DNA of 64,000 nt from Rufibacter sp. LB8 (GTDB lineage: Bacteria > Bacteroidota > Bacteroidia > Cytophagales > Hymenobacteraceae): positions 868,001-932,000 of the forward strand of contig NZ_JADALJ010000001.1 of the NCBI RefSeq assembly GCF_014876185.1, in the 5' to 3' direction. This document shows positions 35,603 through 43,650 of this stretch, piece after piece. Under the pieces are notes generated by a model. The model saw nothing but the letters and a program-made list of their open reading frames with translations. It was not told the origin of the DNA and did no database searches. The position numbers were made by a program, and so were the translations under genes. Every line of letters starts with the position of its first letter. Position 1 is the first letter of the stretch.

Positions 35603-36784
35603 ATGGTTCAAGGGCATATTAAATCTTTGCTGTACGCGTATGACTGCGTGATCATCCCAGACTTTGGGGGCTTGATCACCCATTACGCGCCCGCCAAAAT
35701 CCATCCCATCAAGCACACGTTCACTCCGCCATCCAAACGTATTGCATTCAATGAGCAGTTGAAGGTGAACGATGGTCTGCTGATTTCCACCTTGGCCCAG
35801 AGCCAGCAGTGGTCCATGCCGCAGGCGCAGCGGGAGGTGGCCGGTTTTGTGCAGGAATTAAAAGAACAGCTGCAAACCCAGCACCGTTTTCAGTTAAGTG
35901 ACGTGGGCGTGTTCCGGTACAACACTGAGCGCAAACTGGTGTTTGAGAGCATTGAAGGCGAGAACTTCCTGGAGAACAGCTTCGGGTTGCCGGAACTGGT
36001 GGCCAAGCCTATCCTGGGCAAGGAGACCCTAGTGCTGCGCGGCAATTACCAGGACCAGTTGGCCCAGCCTGTCACGGGCGCGAGCAAAGTGAAGCTGCGG
36101 TTGCAGAAAATGTACCGCGTAGGCGCAAGTCTGGTCATTGGTGGCCTTTCTATCTCCGCGGTGTACCTGTGGTCTCTGCAAGCCGATGTTAATTTGAGTT
36201 CCCTCAACCCGTTCACCTTGCTGCAGAACCAAACAGTAGAGCAGCCAAAAGCACCACAACCAGTTGAGGCAGATGCATTTGAGCAAGCCCAGTTAACTGA
36301 ACAATACAGCACCCAACTGCAAGAAGACTGGTCAGTGGAGCAGGAGCTGGCCCGCGAGGACTCCCTTTTGGCTTCATTTCCAAAACAGAGCCCAAAAACG
36401 GAAACCGAAGTTGCTCCTGCAGAAACTCCGGTACCAGTGAAAGCAAAAGTTGAGGTGGCTAAACCTGCGGCCGAGGTTGCGCCTGCGCCGGTAAAAGTGG
36501 CGCCTGCCGTTCCAGCGGCCAAAGAGAGTAAGCCAACCGTGGAGGTGCATAAGAAAACCGGTAAGTTCTACGTTATCATGGGGGTGTTCTCACAGGAAGA
36601 CTACGCCACCATGAACCAGAAACGGCTGGCCAAGAAAGGATATACGTCTAAAATCATTCCTACCTACAACAACAAACGTCACCGCGTGTCAGTAGCTGAA
36701 TTCAGCTCTGCGGCAGAGGCACAGGCCGCGTTGCCAAGCCTCCGCGGAAAGATTAGCCAAGAACTTTGGGTACTAAACTATTAA
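35603..36784 (+). CDS. HU-CCDC81 and SPOR domain protein
   Basis: 393 residues. The N-terminus VQGHIKSLLYAYDCVIIPDFGGLI (~2-25) is the HU-CCDC81 domain, a DNA-binding-like HU fold repeated twice (~1-130). A membrane helix follows at ~173-192 (VGASLVIGGLSISAVYLWSL). Then comes an acidic/Ala-Pro-rich periplasmic linker (~200-315) and a SPOR peptidoglycan-binding domain (~315-393, GKFYVIMGVFSQEDYATMNQKRL). The topology suggests the HU part is cytoplasmic and SPOR binds denuded septal glycan. The linker contains an in-frame copy of the dispersed palindrome (36363-36405; LASFPKQSPKTETE). The gene starts 8 bases after the barrel gene's stop and ends 2 bases before exbB. Confidence 0.85.
   Translation: MVQGHIKSLLYAYDCVIIPDFGGLITHYAPAKIHPIKHTFTPPSKRIAFNEQLKVNDGLLISTLAQSQQWSMPQAQREVAGFVQELKEQLQTQHRFQLSDVGVFRYNTERKLVFESIEGENFLENSFGLPELVAKPILGKETLVLRGNYQDQLAQPVTGASKVKLRLQKMYRVGASLVIGGLSISAVYLWSLQADVNLSSLNPFTLLQNQTVEQPKAPQPVEADAFEQAQLTEQYSTQLQEDWSVEQELAREDSLLASFPKQSPKTETEVAPAETPVPVKAKVEVAKPAAEVAPAPVKVAPAVPAAKESKPTVEVHKKTGKFYVIMGVFSQEDYATMNQKRLAKKGYTSKIIPTYNNKRHRVSVAEFSSAAEAQAALPSLRGKISQELWVLNY
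36363..36405 (+). repeat. dispersed palindrome, copy 17, inside a coding sequence
   Basis: CCCTTTTGGCTTCATTTCCA, then AAACAGAGCCCAAAAACGGA. It is in frame, adding LLASFPKQSPKTE to the linker of the HU/SPOR protein. Confidence 0.8.
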
Positions 36785-36785
36785 C

Positions 36786-37493
36786 ATGAACGCTCTTTTG
36801 CTCCAGATCACCAATTCTATTCCTGTTGATACCGCCGCCGCCGCTACGTCTGCCGCTGAAGCCACGCAAGAATCAGTTTCCTTGCTTGACTTAACCTTAG
36901 CGGGTGGTTGGGCCATGATTCCTTTGGCACTGCTCTCTTTGGCGGGTATTTACATTTTTGTGGAACGATACCTTACCCTCAAAAAAGCCTCACAGAATCC
37001 GGCTGGGTTTTTAGGAAGATTAAAGAATCTAGTAGTGGCCGGAGACATTCAGGGTGCCCGTATGCTGTGCGCACAAACCAATTCGCCTATTTCCAGAATG
37101 TTAGAGAAAGGCATTTCTAAGATTGGCCAGCCCTTAAACAGCATTGAAGCCTCTATTGAAAATGTTGGGAAGATTGAAATTGCCCGGCTTGAAAAAGGTT
37201 TATCAGGCTTGGCTACGGTGGCGGGTGCCGCTCCAATGCTGGGTTTCTTAGGAACGGTAACCGGTATGATTGGCGCATTTATTGCCATTGCCCAGGCAGA
37301 AGGTTCCATCAGCCCAAAATTATTGTCTGGTGGTATCTATGAAGCCATGGTGACTACGGCGGCTGGTTTGATCATCGGGTTGCCTGCCTATGTTGGGTAC
37401 AACTTCCTAGTTTCTAAAATTGACAGCATTGTGCATGACATGGAGTACAGCTCCATTGAGTTTATAGATCTGTTACAGGAGCCACAAGCCTAA
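36786..37493 (+). CDS. exbB: MotA/TolQ/ExbB proton channel protein
   Basis: 235 residues with the ExbB pattern. An Ala/Thr-rich N-terminal segment precedes three membrane helices: GGWAMIPLALLSLAGIYIFVERYLTL (~38-63), LATVAGAAPMLGFLGTVTGMIGAFIAIA (~139-166) and a helix near IYEAMVTTAAGLIIGLPAYVGYNFLV (~180-205). The second and third helices contain the conserved small-residue/Thr-Gly motifs that line the proton path. With ExbD it powers TonB-dependent or Tol-like energy transfer to the outer membrane. It overlaps the exbD start by one base (TAATG), so the two are coupled. Confidence 0.9.
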   Translation: MNALLLQITNSIPVDTAAAATSAAEATQESVSLLDLTLAGGWAMIPLALLSLAGIYIFVERYLTLKKASQNPAGFLGRLKNLVVAGDIQGARMLCAQTNSPISRMLEKGISKIGQPLNSIEASIENVGKIEIARLEKGLSGLATVAGAAPMLGFLGTVTGMIGAFIAIAQAEGSISPKLLSGGIYEAMVTTAAGLIIGLPAYVGYNFLVSKIDSIVHDMEYSSIEFIDLLQEPQA

Positions 37494-37894
37494 TGAATTT
37501 ACGCTCTAAAAATAGAATCAGCGCCGAGTTCAGCATGTCGTCTATGACAGACATTATCTTTCTGTTGTTGATTTTCTTCATGCTTACCTCCAATTTCGTG
37601 ACGCCCTCTGGCTTACCCGTGACGTTGCCCACCAGTAAAGCCTCTGAAATTGTGATGCAGAAAATCAGTGTCACCATTTCCAAGGATTTGCAGTACCTCA
37701 TGAATGACCAGCCTACTACTGTTGAGGCATTGCCGGCTTTGTTGGAGCAAGCATTGGCGGGAACCGAACCCGGGGAAGGGGTTGTTGTCTTGCATGTAGA
37801 TAAGGCCGTGCCGGTGGAGCATTTTGTGAAAGTAGCCGGTATTGCGAATAACTTGAAAGCAAGGGTTTCTATCGCCACGCTTCCATCAGAATAG
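37493..37894 (+). CDS. exbD: ExbD/TolR biopolymer transport protein
   Basis: 133 residues: one membrane helix near the N-terminus (MTDIIFLLLIFFMLTSNFV, ~17-35) holding the conserved Asp that carries protons in the ExbB/ExbD motor, then a periplasmic TolR-like domain. The length is typical. It sits between exbB (1-base overlap) and the TonB-like gene (6 bases apart) and its product should form the motor core with ExbB. Confidence 0.9.
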   Translation: MNLRSKNRISAEFSMSSMTDIIFLLLIFFMLTSNFVTPSGLPVTLPTSKASEIVMQKISVTISKDLQYLMNDQPTTVEALPALLEQALAGTEPGEGVVVLHVDKAVPVEHFVKVAGIANNLKARVSIATLPSE

Positions 37895-37900
37895 ATAACT

Positions 37901-38749
37901 ATGGTACTTACCCAACAGGAAGAAAAAAACAAACGCATTGCCATGGCCATCAGCGTGGCCATGCACGTGCTGTTGTTGCTCTTGCTGTTCTTTGTAATGG
38001 CTTGGGATAAGGAAGATATTAAACCTGACAATATAGGAGGTATAGAATTATCTTTTGGGACTACTGATGTAGGCAGTGGTGATGTTAATAGCAAAGCCGC
38101 TCCAAATGAATCTACCAACACTGAAGACAGCCAACCTGCCGCCGAAGCGCCAAAGGCAGTGCCTACGCCCCAACCTAATCAACCCACCCCAACTGCTGAA
38201 CCGCAAAATGACCGTGTAGTCACCACTACCGCAGATGCGCCAGTAAGTATAAAAGAAACCAAGGCAGAACCTAAGCCTGAACCCGTAAAGGAGGAGCCCA
38301 AAAAAGTTGACAACCGCGCCATTTTCCCCGGTAAGGCTAAAACCGGCTCCGGAAACGGAACTTCGGGCTCCAGCAACAACCCTACGGGCAATAACAACGG
38401 AGATGAAGGCGTGACCGGCGATAAAGGTCGTCCAGAAGGCAAATACCCCGGCAAGAAAACCGGAAACGGGGGCAGCGGTGGTGGTAACCTGAACATGCCC
38501 GGCTGGCGTTATGACATTGCTCCAAAGGCAGACCCGTATGACAACGAGAGCGGGATTGTGAAGATTGAGATTAAAATTGACGCCGAAGGTTCTATTGTGA
38601 GTTTACGTGTGGTGGAAAGCAACGTGAGCCCGCGCGTTCAGCAATGGTACAAAGACCAGGTACAGCGCACCACCTTCAGTAGAATTGCCGGTGGAAACTC
38701 CAGCGCAGGGGCCACGGGTACCATTACGTTTATCATCAGATCCAATTAA
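37901..38749 (+). CDS. TonB-like energy transducer
   Basis: 282 residues. N-terminal cytoplasmic stub, then a membrane helix (ISVAMHVLLLLLLFFVMAW, ~18-36). A long low-complexity linker rich in Pro/Lys/Glu and then Gly/Asn (GKAKTGSGNGTSGSSNNPTG) could span the periplasm. A C-terminal TonB-like domain follows (~205-282, GIVKIEIKIDAEGSIVSLRVVESNVSP). Placed directly after exbB-exbD, it would couple proton flow to the barrel encoded upstream or to other receptors. The Gly-rich linker replaces the usual Pro-Glu/Pro-Lys repeats. Confidence 0.75.
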   Translation: MVLTQQEEKNKRIAMAISVAMHVLLLLLLFFVMAWDKEDIKPDNIGGIELSFGTTDVGSGDVNSKAAPNESTNTEDSQPAAEAPKAVPTPQPNQPTPTAEPQNDRVVTTTADAPVSIKETKAEPKPEPVKEEPKKVDNRAIFPGKAKTGSGNGTSGSSNNPTGNNNGDEGVTGDKGRPEGKYPGKKTGNGGSGGGNLNMPGWRYDIAPKADPYDNESGIVKIEIKIDAEGSIVSLRVVESNVSPRVQQWYKDQVQRTTFSRIAGGNSSAGATGTITFIIRSN

Positions 38750-38761
38750 AAAAGAAATTTT

Positions 38762-40057
38762 GTGACGTACGATCAAGCGTTAGACTACCTCTACCAGCAG
38801 TTGCCGATGTTTCACCGCATCGGCAACGCTGCTTTTAAGAAGAGCCTTGACAACATCATCGCGCTAACACAGGCCCTGGACAACCCCCAGCGCAAATTTA
38901 AATCGGTACACGTGGCGGGTACCAACGGCAAAGGCAGTTCGTCCAGCATGTTGGCCGCCGTGCTGCAGGCCGCCGGCTATAAAACCGGCCTCTACACGTC
39001 GCCGCACCTCAAAGAGTTTACGGAGCGCATCAAAATCAACGGCGAGATGATCTCCAAAGAGAAAGTAGCCGAATTCACTACCCAGCACCAGTCGTTGTTT
39101 GAAGAAGTAAAACCGAGTTTCTTTGAGATGACGGTGGCCCTGGCCTTTGATTATTTCGCGGAGCAGGAGGTTGACATCGCCATTATTGAAGTAGGGTTGG
39201 GCGGAAGACTGGATTCCACCAACATCATCACCCCCCTGGTATCCCTGATCACCAACATTGGCTTGGACCACCAGGCCCTGCTGGGCGATACGCTCCCGGA
39301 GATTGCTACTGAGAAAGCCGGCATTATGAAACCCGGCGTGCCCACTATCATTAGCCAGACCCAAGCCCCAGTTTTGCCTGTGTTTGAGGAAATGAGCCGG
39401 AAAACGGGAAGCCCGTTAATATTGGCGGATCAAGTCTATAAGCTGGAACCAAAAACTGCGGACGGAATTCACGCGACCTACGAGGTGCACCTGAAGGAAA
39501 ATCTTTGGTTGAGTGATGTAAAATTATCTCTCTTAGGTTCTTACCAGAAAAACAATCTGCCGGGCGTGCTGTCCACGTTAGAAGTACTCAAAACCAAAGG
39601 CTTCCAGATTTCAGATTCGCAACTGCGCGAAGGGCTTAAAAACATTCAGCAATTCACGGGTCTAAATGGCCGTTGGCAGATTCTGTCGCAGAAACCCTTG
39701 ACCATCTGTGACACCGGCCATAATCTAGACGGCCTCACGCAGGTAGTCAAACAATTGCTGGCACTGCAGCCCAAACAGGTGCATTTTGTGTTTGGGGCGG
39801 TCAATGACAAAGACATCAAGAGTGTGCTGCGGCTATTGCCCGTGGTGAATTTCAGGTATTATTTCTGCGAGGCGCAGATTCCCAGAGCCTTGCCTTTGCA
39901 GACCTTGTATGATGAGGCGCAGTTCGCCGGGCTGAAAGGCAAACCGTACCCCACCGTTGAAGACGCGTATCTGGCGGCCCAAGCCTTCGCGCAGGAAGAT
40001 GAGGTAATATTCATTGGCGGTAGTACCTTTGTGGTAGCGGAAATCCCCGATTTATAA
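38762..40057 (+). CDS. folC: bifunctional folylpolyglutamate / dihydrofolate synthase
   Basis: 431 residues from GTG at 38762. Mur-ligase superfamily: ATP-binding loop VHVAGTNGKGSSSSMLAAVLQ (~48-68), TSPHLKEFTERIKING (~79-94), VGLGGRLDSTNIITP (~147-161) and the C-terminal domain with TGHNLDG. It adds glutamate to dihydropteroate and folates in the cytoplasm. It is the seventh gene of the TPR/TonB operon, 12 bases after the TonB-like gene. Residues ~204-214 (LPVFEEMSRKT) are encoded by DNA that resembles the dispersed palindrome (39368-39409), though the protein aligns with FolC without a length change. Confidence 0.9.
   Translation: MTYDQALDYLYQQLPMFHRIGNAAFKKSLDNIIALTQALDNPQRKFKSVHVAGTNGKGSSSSMLAAVLQAAGYKTGLYTSPHLKEFTERIKINGEMISKEKVAEFTTQHQSLFEEVKPSFFEMTVALAFDYFAEQEVDIAIIEVGLGGRLDSTNIITPLVSLITNIGLDHQALLGDTLPEIATEKAGIMKPGVPTIISQTQAPVLPVFEEMSRKTGSPLILADQVYKLEPKTADGIHATYEVHLKENLWLSDVKLSLLGSYQKNNLPGVLSTLEVLKTKGFQISDSQLREGLKNIQQFTGLNGRWQILSQKPLTICDTGHNLDGLTQVVKQLLALQPKQVHFVFGAVNDKDIKSVLRLLPVVNFRYYFCEAQIPRALPLQTLYDEAQFAGLKGKPYPTVEDAYLAAQAFAQEDEVIFIGGSTFVVAEIPDL
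39368..39409 (+). other. palindrome-like segment inside folC
   Basis: 31 of 42 positions match palindrome copy 25 without gaps, in the same reading frame as the hisA and HU/SPOR copies (VLPVFEEMSRKTG). The right arm is best (GGAAATGAGCCGGAAAACGG). Chance resemblance cannot be excluded. Confidence 0.35.
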
Positions 40058-40060
40058 TTC

Positions 40061-40714
40061 ATGGGCAGAGGTAAATTAGTGAAGTTTGCGGCCAACGCCA
40101 CGCGTGACAACGTGGTGGAGCCGGGCAAAGAGAAGTACGAACAACTGAAAGGCAAATGGAACCGTGAATTCTTCCTGCGGGAACGGCCTCTAGTGCTGGA
40201 GGTAGGCTGCGGCAAAGGCGAATACACCGTGGGCATGGCCGCCCAGTACCCAGAGAAAAACTTTCTGGGCGTTGACATCAAAGGCAACCGCATCTGGAAG
40301 GGGAGTTCCCTGGCGCTGGAAGAAGGTCTGGCCAATGTGGGCTTCCTGCGCACTTTCATTGAAAACCTGGACCATCATTTCGGGGAAAAGGAGGTAGACG
40401 AAATCTGGATCACTTTCCCAGACCCGCAGCCCCGCAAACGCGACATCAAACGACGGCTCACCTCGCCGCGCTTTCTCAACATGTACCAGCAGATTGTGAA
40501 GCCCGGCGGTAAAATTCACCTCAAAACCGATAGCGACCTTTTGTTTGATTTCACGCTGGAAACGTTGGAGGAGCGTAATGTCAAATCAGTGTTGTTTACC
40601 AAAGACCTCTACCAATCAGATTTGCAGGAGCACACCATGGGCATTTACACCACATTTGAGAAAGTGTATCTGGAGCAAGGCGTGCCTATCAAGTATCTGC
40701 AGTTCACTGTGTAA
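40061..40714 (+). CDS. trmB: tRNA (guanine-N7-)-methyltransferase
   Basis: 217 residues. TrmB methylates G46 in tRNA variable loops using SAM. The SAM-binding motif VLEVGCGKGEYTVGMA (~46-61) and FLGVDIKGNRIWKG (~69-82) are present, followed by the catalytic TFPDPQPRKRDIKRRLTSPRFL (~123-144). The length is normal for the family. Last gene of the operon, 3 bases after folC; the combined palindrome/terminator at 40717-40797 ends the transcript. Confidence 0.92.
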   Translation: MGRGKLVKFAANATRDNVVEPGKEKYEQLKGKWNREFFLRERPLVLEVGCGKGEYTVGMAAQYPEKNFLGVDIKGNRIWKGSSLALEEGLANVGFLRTFIENLDHHFGEKEVDEIWITFPDPQPRKRDIKRRLTSPRFLNMYQQIVKPGGKIHLKTDSDLLFDFTLETLEERNVKSVLFTKDLYQSDLQEHTMGIYTTFEKVYLEQGVPIKYLQFTV

Positions 40715-40716
40715 AA

Positions 40717-40763
40717 TATCCGTTTTTGGCTCCGTTTCCAGAAATGAGCCCGAAAACGGAAAA
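40717..40763 (+). repeat. dispersed palindrome, copy 18
   Basis: CCAG centre, divergent left arm (CCGTTTTTGGCTCCGTTT), intact right arm. The right arm can also pair with the downstream terminator arm. Confidence 0.85.
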
Positions 40764-40797
40764 GGCCGCTCTAAGTAAGAGCGGCCTTTTCCGTTTT
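40753..40797. terminator. terminator sharing an arm with palindrome 18
   Basis: Perfect 19-nt arms AAAACGGAAAAGGCCGCTC (40753-40771) and complement (40779-40797), 7-base loop, T-tract. The 5' arm starts with the palindrome's own right arm, so the two hairpins are mutually exclusive. Confidence 0.85.
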
Positions 40798-40855
40798 TTA
40801 TCAATCGCTGACATTTAAGTAGCATATCAGCACCTTATAAAATCAGTACATTTAA

Positions 40856-41476
40856 TTAATCTTCCAGCTGCTCAAAAATCTCCTCTAGTTCGTCAAAGTT
40901 TTTGAAGCCGGGTCTCAGTTCCTGGCCGCCTTTAAGGGCAATGCCCGCCGGGTGAATCTTGTCCAGCGCTTCTTTGGTATTTTCCTTGTTCAGCCCGAAG
41001 CCCAGCAGGATGGGATATTTGCCGGAGATGTCGCGCAGGAAGCGGTGGTTGGTTTGGTCAATGGATTGGAAATCGTCTGAGTCAATCAGGAAATACTCCA
41101 CGTGCTGGTGGTAGAGTTCCAACATGCTGATGAGGTTCTCTTCCACGGTGTCTTTGTCAATCATCACCCGCAGAATGATGGGCAGGGGCAGATCGTCCAG
41201 GTCTTCAATCAAATAAAGGCCGTTGAGTTGCAGCATGTCCACTTTGTAGGAAAGCAGCAGTTCCTCCAATTCGGCCACCGAAAGGTCATCGGCCTGGCCC
41301 ACCAGTTTCACGCCAGACACCCAGCCCGATATTTCCTTGAAGGCTTCGGGCGTTACGTAGTCTGGTTGGCCGTGCTGCAGGGAAAACCCCAGCATTTCCA
41401 CGCCCATGCCGGCGCAGTAACGGGCGTCGCTTAAGTTATTAATTTGATTGACAAGGACAATGGTACTTAAAGCCAT
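40856..41476 (-). CDS. TrpF-like (beta/alpha)8 protein lacking the catalytic cysteine
   Basis: 206 residues resembling phosphoribosylanthranilate isomerase: NNLSDARYCAGMGVEMLGFSL (~13-33) corresponds to TrpF's first turn, DMLQLNG to its QLHG motif, and GIALKGGQELRPGFKNFDEL (~178-197) to the C-terminal G-G-x-E-x-x-PG-x-K motif. The usual KxCGI(T/K) catalytic motif is replaced (TIVLVNQINNL, no Cys). No trp genes are nearby. So it is a TrpF homologue, probably with changed or lost activity. The flanks are 286 bp of intergenic sequence and a convergent terminator. The AT-rich spacer upstream (41477-41763) contains no other gene. Confidence 0.65.
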   Translation of the reverse strand: MALSTIVLVNQINNLSDARYCAGMGVEMLGFSLQHGQPDYVTPEAFKEISGWVSGVKLVGQADDLSVAELEELLLSYKVDMLQLNGLYLIEDLDDLPLPIILRVMIDKDTVEENLISMLELYHQHVEYFLIDSDDFQSIDQTNHRFLRDISGKYPILLGFGLNKENTKEALDKIHPAGIALKGGQELRPGFKNFDELEEIFEQLED

Positions 41477-41707
41477 GGTAAAAATTTGGGTTGATTAGCA
41501 GAAATGCCCTAATCAAGGGGCCAATTCTGCATCAAATGTATAAATGGAAATCGGGTTTTGGACGCAACCGCAGAGAATTATTTGTCTCCGTTTATTAGCC
41601 CACACCTCTAACGACTCTTTTAAACTATTATTGGCGCGGCAAGGTTTGGAAAGAAATACGCCAACTGGTTAAAAGTCAGGCAAAAGCGAAGTAGGCCAGA
41701 AATTCAC

Positions 41708-41715
41708 TATCTTTG
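41708..41715 (+). promoter_or_regulatory. -7 element TATCTTTG for mnmA
   Basis: TATCTTTG 49 bases upstream of the mnmA ATG; no good TTG at -33. The rest of the 287-bp spacer (41477-41763) is AT-rich without ORFs or strong hairpins. Confidence 0.4.
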
Positions 41716-41763
41716 CAGCATTGTTTTTCGGCGGGACTGTGAATCCCGTTTAATCCAGAAAAA

Positions 41764-42873
41764 ATGAATTCAAAAGGAAGAGTATTGGTCGCCATGAGTG
41801 GCGGCATTGATTCCTCTGTGGCAGCGGTTTTGCTCCACGAGCAGGGATATGAAGTAGTGGGTATGACCATGAAAACGTGGGACTACGCCAGTGCCGGGGG
41901 AAGTAAGAAGGAAACCGGCTGCTGCAGCCTGGATTCCATCAATGACGCCCGCGACATTGCCGTGCAGCTGGGGTTTCCGCATTACATCATTGACATCAGA
42001 GAAGAGTTCGGCGATTACGTCATCAACCATTTTACCGATGAGTACATTGCCGGCCGCACCCCAAATCCCTGCGTTTTATGTAACACCCATATTAAGTGGG
42101 ATGCCCTTTTAAGACGCGCCGATAAATTGGGCTGTGACCTGATTGCCACCGGGCATTACGCCAACATACGGCAGGAAAACGGCCGTTATGTGATTTCCAA
42201 AGGCAAAGACCACCACAAAGACCAATCTTACGCCCTCTGGGGAATTAGCCAGGAAAGTTTGAGCCGCACTATTTTCCCGCTAGGCCAATTGCATAAGACT
42301 GAAATCAGGCAGATGGCCATGGACCGCGGGTTTGATGCTTTGGTGAAGAAAGCCGAAAGCTACGAGATCTGTTTTATCCCAGACAATGACTACCGCGGTT
42401 TCCTGAAAAGGAGAGTGCCCACCCTGCAGGCCGAGGTAGCCGGGGGCGAGTTTGTGCTGGAAGACGGCACCGTGGTAGGCAAACATGAAGGCTATCCGTT
42501 CTACACCATCGGGCAACGCAAAGGTCTGGGCGTGGCCTTAGGCTATCCGGCGTTTGTAACCAGAATAGAGAAAGATACGAATAGGGTTATACTGGGCAAT
42601 TACGAGCAGCTGGCGCGCAACGGCATGAACGTGGGCAAACTGAGCATGGGCAAATACGAGAACCTGCACGGCCGCCCCACCGAAACCATTACCAAAGTGC
42701 GCTACAATGACCCCGGCACCGCCGCCACCATTGAACAGATAGGTGACAAAATGCTGGTGAAGTTCCATGCGGGTGTCAACGCCATTGCCCCCGGACAGGC
42801 CGCCGTTTTCTATGAAGGCGACGACGTGATTGGCGGCGGTTGGATTGAGGCCAGCTTTAACCTGGAAGACTAG
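41764..42873 (+). CDS. mnmA: tRNA-specific 2-thiouridylase
   Basis: 369 residues. MnmA makes the 2-thio group of U34 in tRNA Lys, Glu and Gln. PP-loop VLVAMSGGIDSSVAAVLL (~7-24), catalytic Cys in PNPCVLCNTHIKWDALL (~99-115) and the second catalytic Cys in SYEICFIPDNDYRGFL (~200-215). The C-terminal barrel has GQRKGLGVALG. The GCCSLDSINDARD insertion, common in Bacteroidota, follows the PP-loop. The next gene, a lipoprotein, begins 12 bases after its stop. Confidence 0.95.
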   Translation: MNSKGRVLVAMSGGIDSSVAAVLLHEQGYEVVGMTMKTWDYASAGGSKKETGCCSLDSINDARDIAVQLGFPHYIIDIREEFGDYVINHFTDEYIAGRTPNPCVLCNTHIKWDALLRRADKLGCDLIATGHYANIRQENGRYVISKGKDHHKDQSYALWGISQESLSRTIFPLGQLHKTEIRQMAMDRGFDALVKKAESYEICFIPDNDYRGFLKRRVPTLQAEVAGGEFVLEDGTVVGKHEGYPFYTIGQRKGLGVALGYPAFVTRIEKDTNRVILGNYEQLARNGMNVGKLSMGKYENLHGRPTETITKVRYNDPGTAATIEQIGDKMLVKFHAGVNAIAPGQAAVFYEGDDVIGGGWIEASFNLED

Positions 42874-42885
42874 TTCTATAGCTTT

Positions 42886-43608
42886 ATGAAAAAACTTCTC
42901 CTTTTTGCCTTTCTATTGGCCACGGTTGGGCTCCAGGCCTGTTCAGACGAAGAATCTGTGCTGGACCCCGCCACCGTGGGGTACGACTATTACCCCATGA
43001 CTGTGGGGGAGTTCAAGATTTTCAATGTGAGTGAGAAAGTCTTTACCAACAATTTGGTCAGAAGGGAAGAGACGTTTCAAACCAGGGAATATGTAAAAGG
43101 CACCACCACTGACCAAACCGGCCGCCTTTGGTACCAGGTGGAATTAGCCAGAAGACCGGTTGGCGGCACCACCTGGATGACAACCGGCATACGGTTGGTT
43201 TCCCCCAGCAAAACGGACTTACGAATTCAGGAGAACAACAAAACTACGGTGCACATGGTGTTCCCGGTAAAGCAAGGATATTCCTGGGTGTACAACGGGC
43301 TCACCAGCCAAGAGGAAAAAGCCTATTATACCTATGAAGACCTGGGCAAGCCTTTTGTGGTAGACGGCGGCGCCACGTATGAAAATACCTTAACCGTTAG
43401 GCAAGACCAGGATTTTGAAGACGAGTTGATCTTGGTTATAAGACACTATGAAGTATTAGCCCCAGGCAAAGGCCCGGTTTACCGTTTCAACAGATACTAC
43501 CAATATTGCCAAGGCGGCGCGGGCAGCAACTGTGAGGTGGGCACTAATTACATTGTAGATGGCTCTGACCGCGTAGAAACCTTGGTGGAGTCTGGCATGA
43601 TTAATTAA
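42886..43608 (+). CDS. lipoprotein of unknown function
   Basis: 240 residues with a lipoprotein signal (KKLLLFAFLLATVGLQAC, lipobox LQAC at ~16-19). The mature protein starts SDEESVLDPATVGYDYYPMTVGEF and is beta-rich with Tyr-rich segments (NGLTSQEEKAYYTYEDLGKP), and RYYQYCQGGAGSNCEVG includes two Cys near the C-terminus. I recognise no family. It lies 12 bases after mnmA and is probably co-transcribed; it sorts to the periplasm or outer membrane. Confidence 0.7.
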   Translation: MKKLLLFAFLLATVGLQACSDEESVLDPATVGYDYYPMTVGEFKIFNVSEKVFTNNLVRREETFQTREYVKGTTTDQTGRLWYQVELARRPVGGTTWMTTGIRLVSPSKTDLRIQENNKTTVHMVFPVKQGYSWVYNGLTSQEEKAYYTYEDLGKPFVVDGGATYENTLTVRQDQDFEDELILVIRHYEVLAPGKGPVYRFNRYYQYCQGGAGSNCEVGTNYIVDGSDRVETLVESGMIN

Positions 43609-43650
43609 GTGCCTAGCGAAATCCAAAAGCGCATATGCTTCGGTTAGAAA

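Noticed and set aside
40856-41476. Functional trpF of a tryptophan operon
   Set aside because: Catalytic KxCGI motif missing and no trp genes nearby.
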